From positions 1 to 64,000 of the forward strand of contig JALHMG010000018.1 in the NCBI GenBank assembly GCA_022844135.1: a stretch of 64,000 bases of DNA. The letters run 5' to 3'. Under the pieces are notes generated by a model. The model made no database searches, had not been told where the DNA came from, and saw nothing but the letters and a program-made list of their open reading frames with translations. The translations under genes were made by a program, and so were the position numbers. Origin of the DNA: Lysobacterales bacterium. GTDB taxonomy: Bacteria; Pseudomonadota; Gammaproteobacteria; Xanthomonadales; SZUA-5. Below, one piece after another: positions 1-9,916 of the stretch; the first letter of the stretch is position 1, and the number at the start of each line of letters is the position of its first letter.

Positions 1-2
1 CG

Positions 3-227
3 TCGGCGCTCTGCCAGCGCCTCTCTACTCAGCTTCCGACCGTCCACAGTCTCCATCTTGAAGTACCTCATCCGAACGACGAAGAATGGACCACGGAAAG
101 AGGCAGAAGTTCATTTATAATTCGTGCCGGCTCGATAGTCGTGACGAAAGCGACCCAGATCCCGGCAACAAAAAACGGCGCAAATGCAGCCTTGAATGCG
201 AAGTCAACGAGGTGGGATTTGAACTGA
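3..227 (+). CDS. Possible 3' end of an unidentified gene
   Basis: One frame stays open from the left edge of the window to a TGA at 225-227, about 74 codons, and could be the end of a gene that starts outside. The translation has no motif that I recognise. The base composition looks less GC-rich than the neighbouring genes, so an open frame of this length could also be chance. Between its end and the stop of the FHA gene at 281 I see nothing else. Confidence 0.2.
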   Translation, partial: SALCQRLSTQLPTVHSLHLEVPHPNDEEWTTERGRSSFIIRAGSIVVTKATQIPATKNGANAALNAKSTRWDLN

Positions 228-280
228 CGAGTCACGGCTCTATGACCAAGACAGCCTCTCTCGCTCTAGATCAACCTCAA

Positions 281-1096
281 CTAGAACACGCCCAGCACCT
301 TAGCCGCGACGGCGCTCAGCGTCAGCAGCGCCACGATCACAATCGACCACATCAACACAGTCTTGGAATTACCGCCGCCTGAAATCGCGGGCACCTGTTT
401 GGTGTCGGCGGCCTGCTTGGGCTGGGCTTGCTGGATGTCTTGCCCTGGGGCGAGCAGCAGGAAGCGGATGGTGTCGAGGCGCAACTCGTCGCCAGACTTC
501 ATCAGGTGTCGGGTGATGCGGCGATCGTTGACGTAAGTGCCATTGGAGGAACCCAGGTCTTCGACCATGATGCCATCGGGCGTGGCTTTGAGTTCGGCGT
601 GGCGGCGCGAGACTTCTTCGGACTGGATCGGGATTTCGCATTCGGCCTGGCGACCGATCACCATCGTCCCATGTACCGGGAAGATCTTGCCAAAAGTGAC
701 GCCGGACACACCTCGGAGCACGAATTTTGGCAATGCAACGCGCACTTTGGTGCGGCCATCGTCGGCCGCGTCGAGCGGCACCGGCGGCGGCGACGGCTTG
801 GCCACGGGAGCGGCTTTTTCAATTGCAGTCAACCTCGCGCGCACACCAGCAAAAGTCAGCAGATCGCCCGGCTTGACTGGCGCGGTGCCGACGATCGCCT
901 TGCCATTCACAGTAATTTCGTTGGCCGGGTGCAGCGAGGTGACCTTGGCATTCGTACCATCCAGATCCATTTCGGCGTGGTGCGGCGCCACGCCGGGAGA
1001 CAGCAGAATGACCTGCGCGTCGTTGCCGCTGCCGATCAACGTCTTGCCGGTCAACACCACCGGCGAATGTTCGCCGTTCGGAAACAAAAGCTTCAT
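281..1096 (-). CDS. FHA-domain protein with two forkhead-associated modules and a C-terminal membrane anchor
   Basis: This 271-residue protein probably reads phosphothreonine on partner proteins. Residues about 15-85 form a weak N-terminal FHA-like module. Residues about 140-215 form a canonical one, with the GRQ..C.I, SRRHAEL and DLGSSNGTYVN signatures of the phosphopeptide-binding loops. A proline-rich linker separates them. The last 25 residues are a hydrophobic helix with almost nothing after it, so the protein is probably tail-anchored with its FHA domains in the cytoplasm. The ATG at 1096 has a GAGAG upstream. The gene lies 19 bases downstream of a Ser/Thr kinase gene on the same strand, so the kinase is the likely partner and the two are probably cotranscribed. 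FHA identity is secure; the partner is inference. Confidence 0.88.
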   Translation of the reverse strand: MKLLFPNGEHSPVVLTGKTLIGSGNDAQVILLSPGVAPHHAEMDLDGTNAKVTSLHPANEITVNGKAIVGTAPVKPGDLLTFAGVRARLTAIEKAAPVAKPSPPPVPLDAADDGRTKVRVALPKFVLRGVSGVTFGKIFPVHGTMVIGRQAECEIPIQSEEVSRRHAELKATPDGIMVEDLGSSNGTYVNDRRITRHLMKSGDELRLDTIRFLLLAPGQDIQQAQPKQAADTKQVPAISGGGNSKTVLMWSIVIVALLTLSAVAAKVLGVF

Positions 1097-1115
1097 AGCG
1101 CTCTCACTGCTGTAC

Positions 1116-3566
1116 TTACTTCAAGTCGCGGGCAACGCGAAAACCGATGGTGTTGCTCAGCCAGTCCTTTTCTTCAAGGCGCCTGACGATCACCGCCGCT
1201 TCATCGCTATCGCTATGCCACGCGCTCCCCATGATCACTCGTTCGTTGCAATCGCCGCTGCCGCGAGCCGTCTGATCCTGCGGGCGACCGCTGTGCGTCT
1301 CATTGGCGCAATCGGCCACCCACTCGCGAACGTTACCTTCCAAATCATATACGCCAGCGGCTGTTGCCCCAAAACGGCCAACCGGGGCGGCATAGGCCAT
1401 GCCATCGTCGCACGATAGCGATTTGCTGCCACCCTCTTTGGCCTTGAAGCTTTGATCGGCTCGGTTGCCGCCTTTGCAGGCAGCGGCTTTGGCGCCGCTC
1501 GCCAGATATTGCCACTCCGCCTCGCTAAGGAGTCGATAGCTTTGGCCATGGCTTGAACTCAACCACTTTACGAATGCCGTCGCATCATTGTAACCAACGC
1601 ATACCACGGGATGATCGTCAGTTTGCGGATACCCAGGTACGCGCCAGGTGCGCTCTTTGGACGCGGAGAAAAAGCCTTCCCGATTGCGGCAACTTTGCGC
1701 GGTCGTGCGATGGCCAGTGGCATCGACAAAGGCTTTGTACTGGCCCACGGTGATTTCTCGTCGCGACACGGCGAACGGCGTGGCAACCGGCACTTTGACG
1801 TCGCCACCGCGTCGGGCACCGCGCAACAAGACCTCGCCGGCCCCAACAATGACCAGCTCCGGGCCCGAGCCGTCGCGAAAACGATAGCCGGGCTTGCCGA
1901 TGACGCCAGCTTCTTTGATCAGGGCATCAAGAGACTTGTCGTCGGGCGCAATCTCTTTGGCGAGCTTGAGCGATTCCAGCGCCTTGTCGCCGTCCCAGTT
2001 TTTCAATGCCGCCAGCCCGTTATCTTTGAGCTCCTTGAGCTTGCGCTGCCAGGGCGCATCGATCTTCTGATTCAGCGCTGCCGTGTCCAGCCCCGGAATT
2101 GCCGCCACCTGGCGCGCACGATCGAGGCGTTCTTTGGATTCGGGCAGCTTCCACGCCGCCAGTTCGGTTTCGGCAAGCACGATGTAGGCGTCCACCACCG
2201 CCACCAGACCCGCCTTGGCTTCAGCGTTATCGGGATCGAGTTCCAGCACACGGGAGAACATCAGCGTCGCGTTGGCTTCCGGCGGCAATTGCAGCCGTTG
2301 CATCTTCAGCAACGCCTGACCCAACGCGAGCAGCGTCGCTTTCTGCTGTCCCGGCAACGGCGGACCGAAGTCGCTCGGCAAGGGCTCAGGATCATCTGTC
2401 GCCGGATCGACCGGCAGCGGCGGTTCGCCCTCGATTGGCGCGATCGCCAAAGGATCGGCAGCGGGCGTTTGCGCCGTTGGTTGCGGCGGTGCAGGCGGGG
2501 GAACTGCAACATCGGCGGCAACGGGTGCAGGCTTGGGCTCTGCGGCGGGCACTGCCGGTGCCCCACGCGAGGTCCAGTAACCGTACCCGGCCGCGCCGAT
2601 ACCGGCAACCAGCACCGCCGACAACGCCAGGGCACCCCAAGGCGGACGCGTGGCCTTCTGCCGCGGCGGCACGTGGCGCGCCAGCGATTCGATCTGCGCG
2701 GTAGTCGACGGCTTCGAGGGTTGCAGCGGCGATTCCAGCGGCGCCGGCATGGTCGACGGCGCTCGTGATAAATCGATAGCCGCGAGGCCGGCAATGAACT
2801 CGTCGGCCGACGCGAAACGATCTTTGGCTTCTTTGGCCAGCGCTTTGTCGATGAACGCTTGCCAGTGCGCGAACTTGCCCGGCAGGCGTGGAATCGGCTC
2901 GAACACGTGCGCGTAAGCCACAGCGAAACCGTCGGCGCCCTGATACGGCGGTGCTCCGACGAGGGCCTCGAAGGTCAGCGCACCCAGGCTATACAGATCG
3001 GAGCGCGCATCGACATCGCCTCCGCGCGCCTGCTCCGGGCTCATGTAATTGCTGGTGCCGATGCTGACGCCGGTGCTGGTGATGCGTGTGGAACCGCTCA
3101 TGGCACGCGCAATGCCGAAGTCGGTCAGCAGCGGCGTATCGGCGGCATCGAACATGATGTTGCCGGGTGTTACATCGCGATGGATAACGCCCTGCGTATG
3201 CGCAAAACCGAGCGCCTTTGCGATGCCGGTCAGCACCCGCACAATCTCGCTTTCGCTGACCCCGCGACGCATGCGCTGAGCGAAATCGCCGCCCGGCAAA
3301 TACTGCATCGAGAAATAATGCAGATGGTCGTTGCTGACGCCGACTTCATAGACCGCAACGATGTGCGGATGCGTGAGCGAGGCGATAGTGCGCGCTTCGC
3401 GCAAAAAGCGTTTTGAGAAGCTTGCATCTGCCGCCAGCGCGGGCGCCATTACCTTCAGCGCTACGCGACGTTCGAGCGAGGATTGAATCGCCAGATACAC
3501 GCGCGCCATTCCGCCCACGCCGAGCTCGCGTTCGATCTCGTATCCTGGAATGACGATAGCCGGCAC
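1116..3566 (-). CDS. Ser/Thr protein kinase fused to a C-terminal FGE-sulfatase-like (SUMF1) domain
   Basis: The 816-residue protein begins with a Hanks-type kinase domain (about 9-265): glycine loop GVGGMARV, lysine in VALKVM (38), HRDVTPGN catalytic loop (129-136), and DFG (149-151). The catalytic loop has Thr-Pro where Lys-Pro is usual. A linker leads to a membrane helix near 315-335, followed by a Pro/Ala-rich segment and a helical, TPR-like stretch. The C-terminal 240 residues are an FGE/SUMF1 fold (EITVGQYKAFVDATGH, LLSEAEWQYLA, GNVREWVADC, IGFRV). The kinase would be cytoplasmic and the FGE-like part periplasmic. The usual FGE active-site cysteine pair is not evident, so a binding role is as likely as catalysis. 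The start is GTG at 3566 with a weak ribosome site. Kinase and FGE assignments are firm; substrates are unknown. Confidence 0.9.
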   Translation of the reverse strand: MPAIVIPGYEIERELGVGGMARVYLAIQSSLERRVALKVMAPALAADASFSKRFLREARTIASLTHPHIVAVYEVGVSNDHLHYFSMQYLPGGDFAQRMRRGVSESEIVRVLTGIAKALGFAHTQGVIHRDVTPGNIMFDAADTPLLTDFGIARAMSGSTRITSTGVSIGTSNYMSPEQARGGDVDARSDLYSLGALTFEALVGAPPYQGADGFAVAYAHVFEPIPRLPGKFAHWQAFIDKALAKEAKDRFASADEFIAGLAAIDLSRAPSTMPAPLESPLQPSKPSTTAQIESLARHVPPRQKATRPPWGALALSAVLVAGIGAAGYGYWTSRGAPAVPAAEPKPAPVAADVAVPPPAPPQPTAQTPAADPLAIAPIEGEPPLPVDPATDDPEPLPSDFGPPLPGQQKATLLALGQALLKMQRLQLPPEANATLMFSRVLELDPDNAEAKAGLVAVVDAYIVLAETELAAWKLPESKERLDRARQVAAIPGLDTAALNQKIDAPWQRKLKELKDNGLAALKNWDGDKALESLKLAKEIAPDDKSLDALIKEAGVIGKPGYRFRDGSGPELVIVGAGEVLLRGARRGGDVKVPVATPFAVSRREITVGQYKAFVDATGHRTTAQSCRNREGFFSASKERTWRVPGYPQTDDHPVVCVGYNDATAFVKWLSSSHGQSYRLLSEAEWQYLASGAKAAACKGGNRADQSFKAKEGGSKSLSCDDGMAYAAPVGRFGATAAGVYDLEGNVREWVADCANETHSGRPQDQTARGSGDCNERVIMGSAWHSDSDEAAVIVRRLEEKDWLSNTIGFRVARDLK

Positions 3567-3692
3567 GAAAACCCGAGGGTCGGGGAAGGACCAGAGAGTC
3601 TAACCGGTTGTTATTGGTTGTTGCTTACCCGTCGCGGTCGTTCGAAGCGATTGGTGATTTGCGGAGTCGCGACAGGTTGTCGAAGAGCATCC

Positions 3693-3772
3693 CCGCCCAG
3701 CCCAAGCTGGGCGGAATCGCAATCGACTGTGGTCTTCTTGCGCATGTCGTCCGGATCGAAGCTGCCGGACGA
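3693..3772. terminator. Two strong hairpins in the gap after the secreted-protein gene
   Basis: A perfect 9-bp stem with a CCAA loop lies at 3693-3714 (CCGCCCAGC/GCTGGGCGG). A second, 8-bp stem (TCGTCCGG/CCGGACGA) lies at 3747-3772, just past the stop of the gene at 3779. Neither has a T-run on the minus strand, so they could be terminators, transcript-end structures or small repeats. Otherwise I see nothing in the 212-base gap from 3567 to 3778. Confidence 0.35.
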
Positions 3773-3778
3773 CCCTCT

Positions 3779-5086
3779 TCACGGACAGCTTGCGCCAACG
3801 CCGCGGTTGAACGTGCGCGTCAGATCAATAGATCCAGCATTGCCCCAGCCGGGCAGCGAAGGCGCGTAATTGAGCGTCAGCTCATTGCAATTGAGGTAGC
3901 GCAGGCGCACGGTTCCCCAGTTGGTGAACGCCACATCTTGCGCGCGGAACGCGGTTCCAAATCGAGCGCCACGGGTGATGGTCACGGGTATCTCGAGCTG
4001 CTGACCCACGGCACTCGCGGTCGCGGTGACCGGGCCAGACAAATACACCGGGTTGCCGTTCGGATCGTAGGTAAACCAGGCGAAGAACAGCAGACTGCGG
4101 TCGATCAGATCCGGATCGGGATGCCTGGCAACCTCGATCAGGATGCCCTCGCCCGCGCGATTCGGATTCCACCAGGTGCCGCCAAAGGTCGCATCCAAGC
4201 CCAAGTAACCCTGCGCTCTGGCCGGCACCAGGGTCACCATCGTCGTACCGCGCGTGTCGCTGACCGTCCCGACACGAATCCAATACGTGGTTCCTACGCT
4301 GGCGTTGATGGTGACTTCCGAATCCAGGTTGCCGTTGATGAAATCGAGATCGTCCAGGCTCTCGACCAACGTAAGAGCGTTAACAGCGGTGCCGGTATAG
4401 ACATGGATGATCGAGTCGAAGGCAGCGTTGACGGTTCGCACGGTGTAACGCTGCGTCGCCGGCGCAGTGAAGCGATACCACGCGGTGCGCGCCGCGCCTG
4501 CAGGCTCACCGTTCTCGAGCGTGGCCACGGGCGAATTCAAGAACACGACATCGCCGACCGCGAGCGCAGCGGCGTTGGCGAAGTTGTCGTTGGGCGGCGC
4601 TATCGCCAGCGGAATGCCGGTGGGCGTGAACGAATAATTGAAGGTGTAATTGCCGCTACCGCTATTGTTGCGCGCGCCATCGATGGCCACATAAAAAGTG
4701 CCGTGGCCTAGCGTCACTTCCACTGCGCTCGACAGATCGCTTTGCGACCGATCGTCGTTGCCTGCCAACAGCGCCAGCTCGCTCAAGTTCGCGCCGCGAT
4801 AGACCGCGAGCGTGGTGTCGAACTGCGAGCCCGCAGTGTTGGCGGTGAAGCGATAGGGCCGATCGGTATTGATCCGAAACCAATGGCTCTTGCCCGTGGC
4901 GAACGGGCTGATGCCGATCTCGCCCAATTGTGCGGTTGCGTTAGTCGTGTCGCCAGTAATGGTTGCCTGGCCGAGTTGCAGCGTCGATGCGGCGGTCACT
5001 TGCCCGAAGCGATCGGTGCCTTGCGCATACGCAGGTACCGCAAGAAACGTGAGTGCGGCAATAAAAAGTGTCGAGTAGATTCTCAT
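3779..5086 (-). CDS. Secreted protein with pre-peptidase C-terminal (PPC)-type domains
   Basis: I place the start at the ATG at 5086, not at an upstream in-frame codon, because it follows GGAGTCTTCC and opens a clean Sec signal peptide (MRIYSTLFIAALTFLAVPAYA, cleaved before QG). The 435-residue product then has two beta-rich modules of about 110-120 residues with PPC features (SHWFRINTDRPYRF, FDTTLAVY, YRFTAPATQRYTV, FDSIIHVYTG). PPC domains are usually found on secreted proteases and surface proteins and are thought to assist secretion or binding. The C-terminal third (FGGTWWNPNRAGEGILIEV, FFAWFTYDPNGNPVYLSG) is a domain often seen in proteins of this lineage, function unknown. No protease motif is present, so this is a stand-alone PPC protein. 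The stop at 3779 is preceded by a C-terminal Cys-Pro. Confidence 0.75.
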   Translation of the reverse strand: MRIYSTLFIAALTFLAVPAYAQGTDRFGQVTAASTLQLGQATITGDTTNATAQLGEIGISPFATGKSHWFRINTDRPYRFTANTAGSQFDTTLAVYRGANLSELALLAGNDDRSQSDLSSAVEVTLGHGTFYVAIDGARNNSGSGNYTFNYSFTPTGIPLAIAPPNDNFANAAALAVGDVVFLNSPVATLENGEPAGAARTAWYRFTAPATQRYTVRTVNAAFDSIIHVYTGTAVNALTLVESLDDLDFINGNLDSEVTINASVGTTYWIRVGTVSDTRGTTMVTLVPARAQGYLGLDATFGGTWWNPNRAGEGILIEVARHPDPDLIDRSLLFFAWFTYDPNGNPVYLSGPVTATASAVGQQLEIPVTITRGARFGTAFRAQDVAFTNWGTVRLRYLNCNELTLNYAPSLPGWGNAGSIDLTRTFNRGVGASCP

Positions 5087-5504
5087 GGAAGACTCCGGGC
5101 GCAATCGGCGCCGATGGCTGTGGATGCAGACCGAGGCATTCGGCTTGCTCATCGCCACTAACGCAGTCGCCCGAAAAATCCGGCAGGGTGCGCCGCCCAG
5201 GCATGGACGCCCTGGCCTCAACCGCAATATGGATTACGCTCGCCCGCGTCCCGACTAACCCGCATATTTCATGAGGTCGCGATGAAATGGCTTGATTTCG
5301 TTGTTACAGCGTGGAAATCATCGAATTGGTCGTACTGACAGAGTGTTCGCTGCCATTTCCTCGCTAACACGGCCCTCGCTCGTTCTTTGCGCCGGACTCT
5401 TCGTTGCTCGTCGTCCCAATGGAACAACCATTCCTCCTCCTCGCGCCTCGATTCCGGCGCAAAGCCCTTCGCGATCTTCCGCGTTCCCTCATGAAATATG
5501 CGGG
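5087..5504. other. Intergenic region, no gene supported
   Basis: These 418 bases separate the secreted-protein gene from the gene ending at 5505, both on the minus strand. Short open frames occur on both strands but show neither a convincing ribosome site nor a recognisable product. The stretch must hold the promoter of the secreted-protein gene; I cannot identify -35/-10 boxes with confidence. Confidence 0.5.
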
Positions 5505-6098
5505 CTAAAGCGCCCCGAGCAACGCCATCTTCTGTTGCGCCGACATGCGATAAAGACGCCGCAGCCACGCGTAAGCCTCGGGGCGTTCGAGCTTCCCTTC
5601 GAAGTGTCGCAGCAGCCATTGGCACGCCTGTGCGGCGCTGCGATGCGCGTCGATATACCGCTGGCGAAGTACGGAACCGAGCGTCGGATCGAACCGCGCA
5701 TTGTCGAATAGCGATGCAAACAGTTTCTCAGGCGGTCCGTGGGTAGCCAGCAGCAGCACGAATTTATCGATCTCAGCCTGCAGCTCCAGCTCAAGCGCAG
5801 TACACGTGGCGTCGCGCTCAGCGCGCCAGGCGACGCACACGAAATGCGAGACGCCCTCAAGCACTGCCGCGAGCGCGTCCAGCGAGTGCGGCGCCGCCGC
5901 GATCAGGGAGGGGTCCAGAAACAGCGACATCTGCAGTTCATCGCCGTTCAACGACACCAGCAACTGCTCTCGCGCCGCGCCCGCCGCCAGCTGCATTCGC
6001 TGGCGCTCGTCGGTAAAGACATGGTCGGAAACGCGCACGGATAAGCTAAGGTCGTAGCGGGCCTCGATGCGATCTTGCCAGGCATCGAGCGCGCTCAT
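5505..6098 (-). CDS. Conserved-looking hypothetical protein, 197 residues
   Basis: I do not recognise the family. The protein is soluble, helical and acidic in parts, with no signal peptide or membrane segment. Its N-terminal half includes LNGDELQMSLFLDPSL and a run around VLEGVSHFVCVAWRAERD, which reads like a small alpha/beta domain. The C-terminal half contains a helical segment with RYIDAHRSAAQACQWLLRHF. It starts only 3 bases after the pepQ stop on the same strand, so it is very likely translated from the pepQ transcript. Codon use looks like its neighbours, which supports a real gene. Its role cannot be inferred beyond a possible link to peptide metabolism through pepQ. Confidence 0.7.
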   Translation of the reverse strand: MSALDAWQDRIEARYDLSLSVRVSDHVFTDERQRMQLAAGAAREQLLVSLNGDELQMSLFLDPSLIAAAPHSLDALAAVLEGVSHFVCVAWRAERDATCTALELELQAEIDKFVLLLATHGPPEKLFASLFDNARFDPTLGSVLRQRYIDAHRSAAQACQWLLRHFEGKLERPEAYAWLRRLYRMSAQQKMALLGAL

Positions 6099-6101
6099 GG
6101 C

Positions 6102-7409
6102 TCAGGCCTCTGCGAAGGCGTTGCGTGTCAGGTTCTCCGGGACGGCGTCCGTCACCAGCACGTCGTCCTCAATGCGAATGCCGCCGTAGGGCAGCAGCGC
6201 CTCGACCGCGGACCAATTCACGCCGCTGGCGTCGGCGCTGCGCAGCTTATCGAGCAGCATCGGTATGAAATAAATCCCAGGCTCCACGGTGACCACATTG
6301 CCGGCCTCCAGACGCCTGGTCAGCCGCAAGAACGGGTGGCCCGGCGGTTTGGGAATCACGCCGCCGTCTTCGTCGCGTTGAAATCCCGCAACATCGTGAA
6401 CCTGGATCCCCAGAAAATGCCCGAGACCGTGCGGAAAGAAAGCACTGGTGATACCGCGCTCAACCTGGCCCTCTGGCGACATGTCCACGAGGCCCGCATC
6501 TTTCAGCACCTGACCGAGATAGCGATGACAGTTGAGGTGCAGGTCGCGATAGTCCGCGCCAGCACGCATCTCCGACACCAGGATTTGTTGTTTCTCGTCG
6601 ACCGCTGCGATGAGATCGGCGAACGCGCCGTCGTGCGCGGCGTACGTGCGCGTGATGTCGCAGGCATAACCGCTGATCTGCGCCCCGGCATCGATCAGAA
6701 AACTCAAGTGTCGCTCAGGCGCCGGACCTGGCGTGTGGTAGTAATGCAGCACCGCGCTATTGGCATTGAGCGCAATGATGTTGCCGTAGGGCAATTGCGC
6801 GTCGGTGCTTTGCGTGGCAGCACAGTACGCGAGATGAATGTCGTGCTCTGAGCCGCCAGCCCTGAACGCCGCTTCGGCAGCGCGATGTCCGCGCACCCCG
6901 CGCCGCGAAGCCTGGCGCATCAGATCAATCTCGTAGGGCGTCTTTCGCGTTCGCGCCATATGCAAGCGCGACAGCACCGCTGCCGGATTATTCGGCACCA
7001 CGCCCTCTAGCGCGGCGCTGGCATCGCCCAGAATCGCTGCAGCGCCAGGTTTCTGCGGCAAGTGCGCAAGCGCCTGTTGCGGTTCGCGGATCACGCGCAC
7101 ATCGAAGTGTTCGGTCCAATAGCCGCTGGGCGCTGCCGGCGGCGCATGCCAGTAGTCGAAGGGCTGGTAGTAGACAAGGGTCGGAATCTGTCCTGGCGTG
7201 ACGACGATCCATGAACAGGGATGATGATCGAGCGGTACCCAGGACAGGAAATGCGGATTAGGCCGGAACGGATAGCTGCGATCGTCGAGAAAACTGTAGG
7301 TTTCGGCGCCACTGGCAATGACCAGTTGATCGAATCCAGCGTGCTCCAAAGCGCGAGCAGCCCGTCGCGCCATCTCCGTTACGTGTTGCCGGTAGGCATC
7401 GTGGCCCAT
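6102..7409 (-). CDS. pepQ: Xaa-Pro dipeptidase, M24 metallopeptidase (PepQ)
   Basis: PepQ cleaves dipeptides with a C-terminal proline in the cytoplasm. The 435-residue product has the PepQ N-terminal domain (FLDDRSYPFRPNPHFLSWVP, resembling the E. coli enzyme) and a pita-bread catalytic domain with all five metal ligands: Asp in LIDAGA, Asp in CDITRTY, His in HGLGHFLG, Glu in TVEPGIY and Glu in GIRIEDD. I chose the ATG at 7409 because homology to PepQ begins there; the open frame continues upstream into the phosphomannomutase gene but makes no sense as PepQ. The gene starts 8 bases after the phosphomannomutase stop, so it may extend the coaBC-dut operon. Length matches the family. Confidence 0.93.
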   Translation of the reverse strand: MGHDAYRQHVTEMARRAARALEHAGFDQLVIASGAETYSFLDDRSYPFRPNPHFLSWVPLDHHPCSWIVVTPGQIPTLVYYQPFDYWHAPPAAPSGYWTEHFDVRVIREPQQALAHLPQKPGAAAILGDASAALEGVVPNNPAAVLSRLHMARTRKTPYEIDLMRQASRRGVRGHRAAEAAFRAGGSEHDIHLAYCAATQSTDAQLPYGNIIALNANSAVLHYYHTPGPAPERHLSFLIDAGAQISGYACDITRTYAAHDGAFADLIAAVDEKQQILVSEMRAGADYRDLHLNCHRYLGQVLKDAGLVDMSPEGQVERGITSAFFPHGLGHFLGIQVHDVAGFQRDEDGGVIPKPPGHPFLRLTRRLEAGNVVTVEPGIYFIPMLLDKLRSADASGVNWSAVEALLPYGGIRIEDDVLVTDAVPENLTRNAFAEA

Positions 7410-7417
7410 AGGGTCCC

Positions 7418-9916
7418 TCAAAACGGCACCGACAGTTTCGCGTCGAGTGCCAGGATCTGACTCTTGAACAGGGTTTGGATACGCGAAAGCGCATCGCCGT
7501 TGTCGGCGTCGAACCGCAAGACCAGACATGGTGTTGTATTCGAACATCGGATAAGGCCCCAGCCGTCCGGCCAATCGGCGCGCACGCCGTCGATCGTCGT
7601 GAGGCGGGCGCCATCGAACCTGGAGCGCTCCTTGAAGCGATCCATGAAGCGATAGTGATCACCCTCGGCCATTGGAATCTTGAGCTCCGGAGTACTCACA
7701 CCCTGGGGAAGCTCATCAAAGAATTCATCGGCTTCGCGGCCATCGCCAGCGAGGATTTCGAGTAACCGGCAGCCGGCATACATGCCATCGTCGAAACCGA
7801 GCCAGCGCTCCTTGAAGAAGAAATGGCCGCTCATTTCGCCCGCCAATTCGGCGCCGGTCTCTTTCATCTTGCGCTTGATCAGCGAATGCCCGGTCTTCCA
7901 CATGATCGGGCTGCCGCCGTGACCCAAGATCACGCTCGACAGATGGCCGGTGCACTTTACGTCGTAGATGATCGTCGCACCCGGCGAACGAACCAGCACA
8001 TCGCGCGCGAACGCCATCAGCAACCGGTCGGGATAGATGATCTTGCCTTTGGGCGTGACCACGCCAAGACGATCGCCATCGCCATCGAACGCCAGGCCAA
8101 TGTCTGCCTTCAATTGTTTGACGGAGACAATCAAGTCTTCAAGGTTATGCGGATCGCTGGGATCGGGATGATGATTCGGGAAGGTGCCATCGACCTCGCA
8201 ATACAACGGCACCACCTCGCACCCGATCGATTCGAACAAGCGTGCGGCGATCGCACCGGGCGAACCGTTGCCGCAGTCGATCACCACCTTCAGCGGCTCC
8301 TCAAGCTGGATATCGCTGGAGATGCGCTCAATGTAGTTTTCGACGATATCCATCTGCGTGAGCGCGCCGCGACCGCTATCGAGGCGATTCTCGACAATGC
8401 GTGAGTACAGTGCCTGGATGTCCTGATCGGCGAGCGTCTCGCCGCCTAGCATGATCTTGAATCCGTTGTAATCGGGAGGATTGTGGCTGCCGGTGACCAT
8501 GACGCCAGAACCCGCACTCAAATCGTAGGTGCCGAAGTACAACACCGGCGTGGCGACCATACCGATATCGATGACATCGCAACCGGACGACACGAGGCCG
8601 CTGATCAACGCATCGCTCAACTCCGGGCCGCTCAAACGGCCGTCGCGTCCCACCAGGATGGTCTGTAAACCGCGTGCCCGGTTCTCGGAGCCAATGGCTT
8701 GGCCGAGCAACTTCGCCACCGACTGGTTTAATGTTGTGCCGACAACGCCACGAACATCGTAAGCACGAAAGATGCTGCGGTCGATCGAGACGGCCCGCAC
8801 CGGCACTGCAGACTTCGGCGAGATTTCCGGCTGCGGCGTCTTCGACGGCTTGCCAGAAGCCGCTGCTTTCGTCGCAGCTTTTTCAGCCGCCAGCCTGGCT
8901 TCCTCGACTGCGCGCTCAGCCACCGTAGCAACAGCAGCGTCGGTGGACTTGCGGTGCAACATGCGCTCAAGCAATTCCGGATTTTTGCGCCAGAGCGTGA
9001 CCAAGACCGACGCCAACAACGCGAAAACAGTCATGAAGCCGTTGATAAAGACGCCATCGGAACCGAGCAGAATCAGCGGCGCCGGCGGTGTGGTTGCTAC
9101 TCGCAGCATGGTGCCGGGCACGGCCGTCGAGGTCATACCGGTGATCAATGTGCCTTCGATCACGGCCTCCGCTCCCCGAGACTCGCCCTGCAAAAGAGCG
9201 ACCCGCAATCCGCCACTCGATACGCTAGAAAACACCTCACGCACCGGCGCATAGGCCAGCTTGGCGAGCGCGAAGCCGACAATGCTGCCGTTGATGGTGA
9301 CCGGATTGACCAGCACCAGTTCCCGCTGTCCGCCGCGAACGCCGTGCACCTGGGCCGGCGCAGGCGCACCCAGGCGCGCTGCGCTGAGCAGCATTTCGGC
9401 GTTTGCGTAACCGAAGCTACCAATATCCTGGCCAATTTCGCCGAGCACGTCCGCGCCAACAAATCGAATGTCTTCAACTTCCGGCATTCTCTCGCGCACG
9501 GCACTCAGGGCACGCACCGGATCGCCCGCGCCAGGACTTGCGAAGTAGCGCTCGATCTCCGGGTGGATAAGCGCCTCAGCAAGCTTGCGTTGCTGTTCGC
9601 TGATGTAACCAGCCAATTGCTGCTTCAACGTGGTGGAGACCGATTCGGTATTGGCGCTGGCGCTGCTGGCGAAGTACGACTGTACGGCCTGAAATGCAAA
9701 CACCGCCGTCAGCGCGATCATCAAAGCCAGAGCGAGCGGCGCCAGCAGTTTACGGACGTCGAGAGGCGTTCCGCGCGGCGCGCGGACTGGCTTCTCATCG
9801 GCACCCTTGTCGCCCATTGCCGTCGACTTGCCGGTCAATCGCTTCAGTAGATCTTGCACGCGCCAGCCCCGCTGCTCATCGTTGCGCTCAACTCTTCCCA
9901 GTATGGCCGAATCCAC
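7418..9916 (-). CDS. algC: Phosphomannomutase/phosphoglucomutase with long membrane-anchored N-terminal extension (AlgC/XanA type)
   Basis: The C-terminal ~460 residues form an alpha-D-phosphohexomutase: active-site serine loop TGSHNPP, metal-binding DGDGDRLG, sugar-binding loop GEMSGHFFF, and phosphate-binding RCSNTTPC. It interconverts hexose 1- and 6-phosphates and feeds GDP-mannose and UDP-glucose for polysaccharides, so it may supply the exopolysaccharide operon at 13-22 kb. The first ~370 residues add two membrane helices (about 55-75 and 285-305) flanking a probable periplasmic sensor-like domain, then an Ala/Lys-rich linker. Long forms of this kind occur in pseudomonads and xanthomonads. 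The start is uncertain: GTG at 9916 overlaps dut by 29 bases, and a later GTG at 9856 or ATG at 9817 is also possible. The order coaBC-dut-algC is conserved in gammaproteobacteria. Confidence 0.92.
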   Translation of the reverse strand: MDSAILGRVERNDEQRGWRVQDLLKRLTGKSTAMGDKGADEKPVRAPRGTPLDVRKLLAPLALALMIALTAVFAFQAVQSYFASSASANTESVSTTLKQQLAGYISEQQRKLAEALIHPEIERYFASPGAGDPVRALSAVRERMPEVEDIRFVGADVLGEIGQDIGSFGYANAEMLLSAARLGAPAPAQVHGVRGGQRELVLVNPVTINGSIVGFALAKLAYAPVREVFSSVSSGGLRVALLQGESRGAEAVIEGTLITGMTSTAVPGTMLRVATTPPAPLILLGSDGVFINGFMTVFALLASVLVTLWRKNPELLERMLHRKSTDAAVATVAERAVEEARLAAEKAATKAAASGKPSKTPQPEISPKSAVPVRAVSIDRSIFRAYDVRGVVGTTLNQSVAKLLGQAIGSENRARGLQTILVGRDGRLSGPELSDALISGLVSSGCDVIDIGMVATPVLYFGTYDLSAGSGVMVTGSHNPPDYNGFKIMLGGETLADQDIQALYSRIVENRLDSGRGALTQMDIVENYIERISSDIQLEEPLKVVIDCGNGSPGAIAARLFESIGCEVVPLYCEVDGTFPNHHPDPSDPHNLEDLIVSVKQLKADIGLAFDGDGDRLGVVTPKGKIIYPDRLLMAFARDVLVRSPGATIIYDVKCTGHLSSVILGHGGSPIMWKTGHSLIKRKMKETGAELAGEMSGHFFFKERWLGFDDGMYAGCRLLEILAGDGREADEFFDELPQGVSTPELKIPMAEGDHYRFMDRFKERSRFDGARLTTIDGVRADWPDGWGLIRCSNTTPCLVLRFDADNGDALSRIQTLFKSQILALDAKLSVPF

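Noticed and set aside
86-382. A 98-codon plus-strand frame at the left edge
   Set aside because: It runs into the FHA gene on the opposite strand and has no recognisable sequence.
5269-5625. A 118-codon minus-strand frame between the secreted protein and the 197-residue gene
   Set aside because: It overlaps the supported gene at 5505-6098 on the same strand in another frame, has no ribosome site of note and an arbitrary basic composition.
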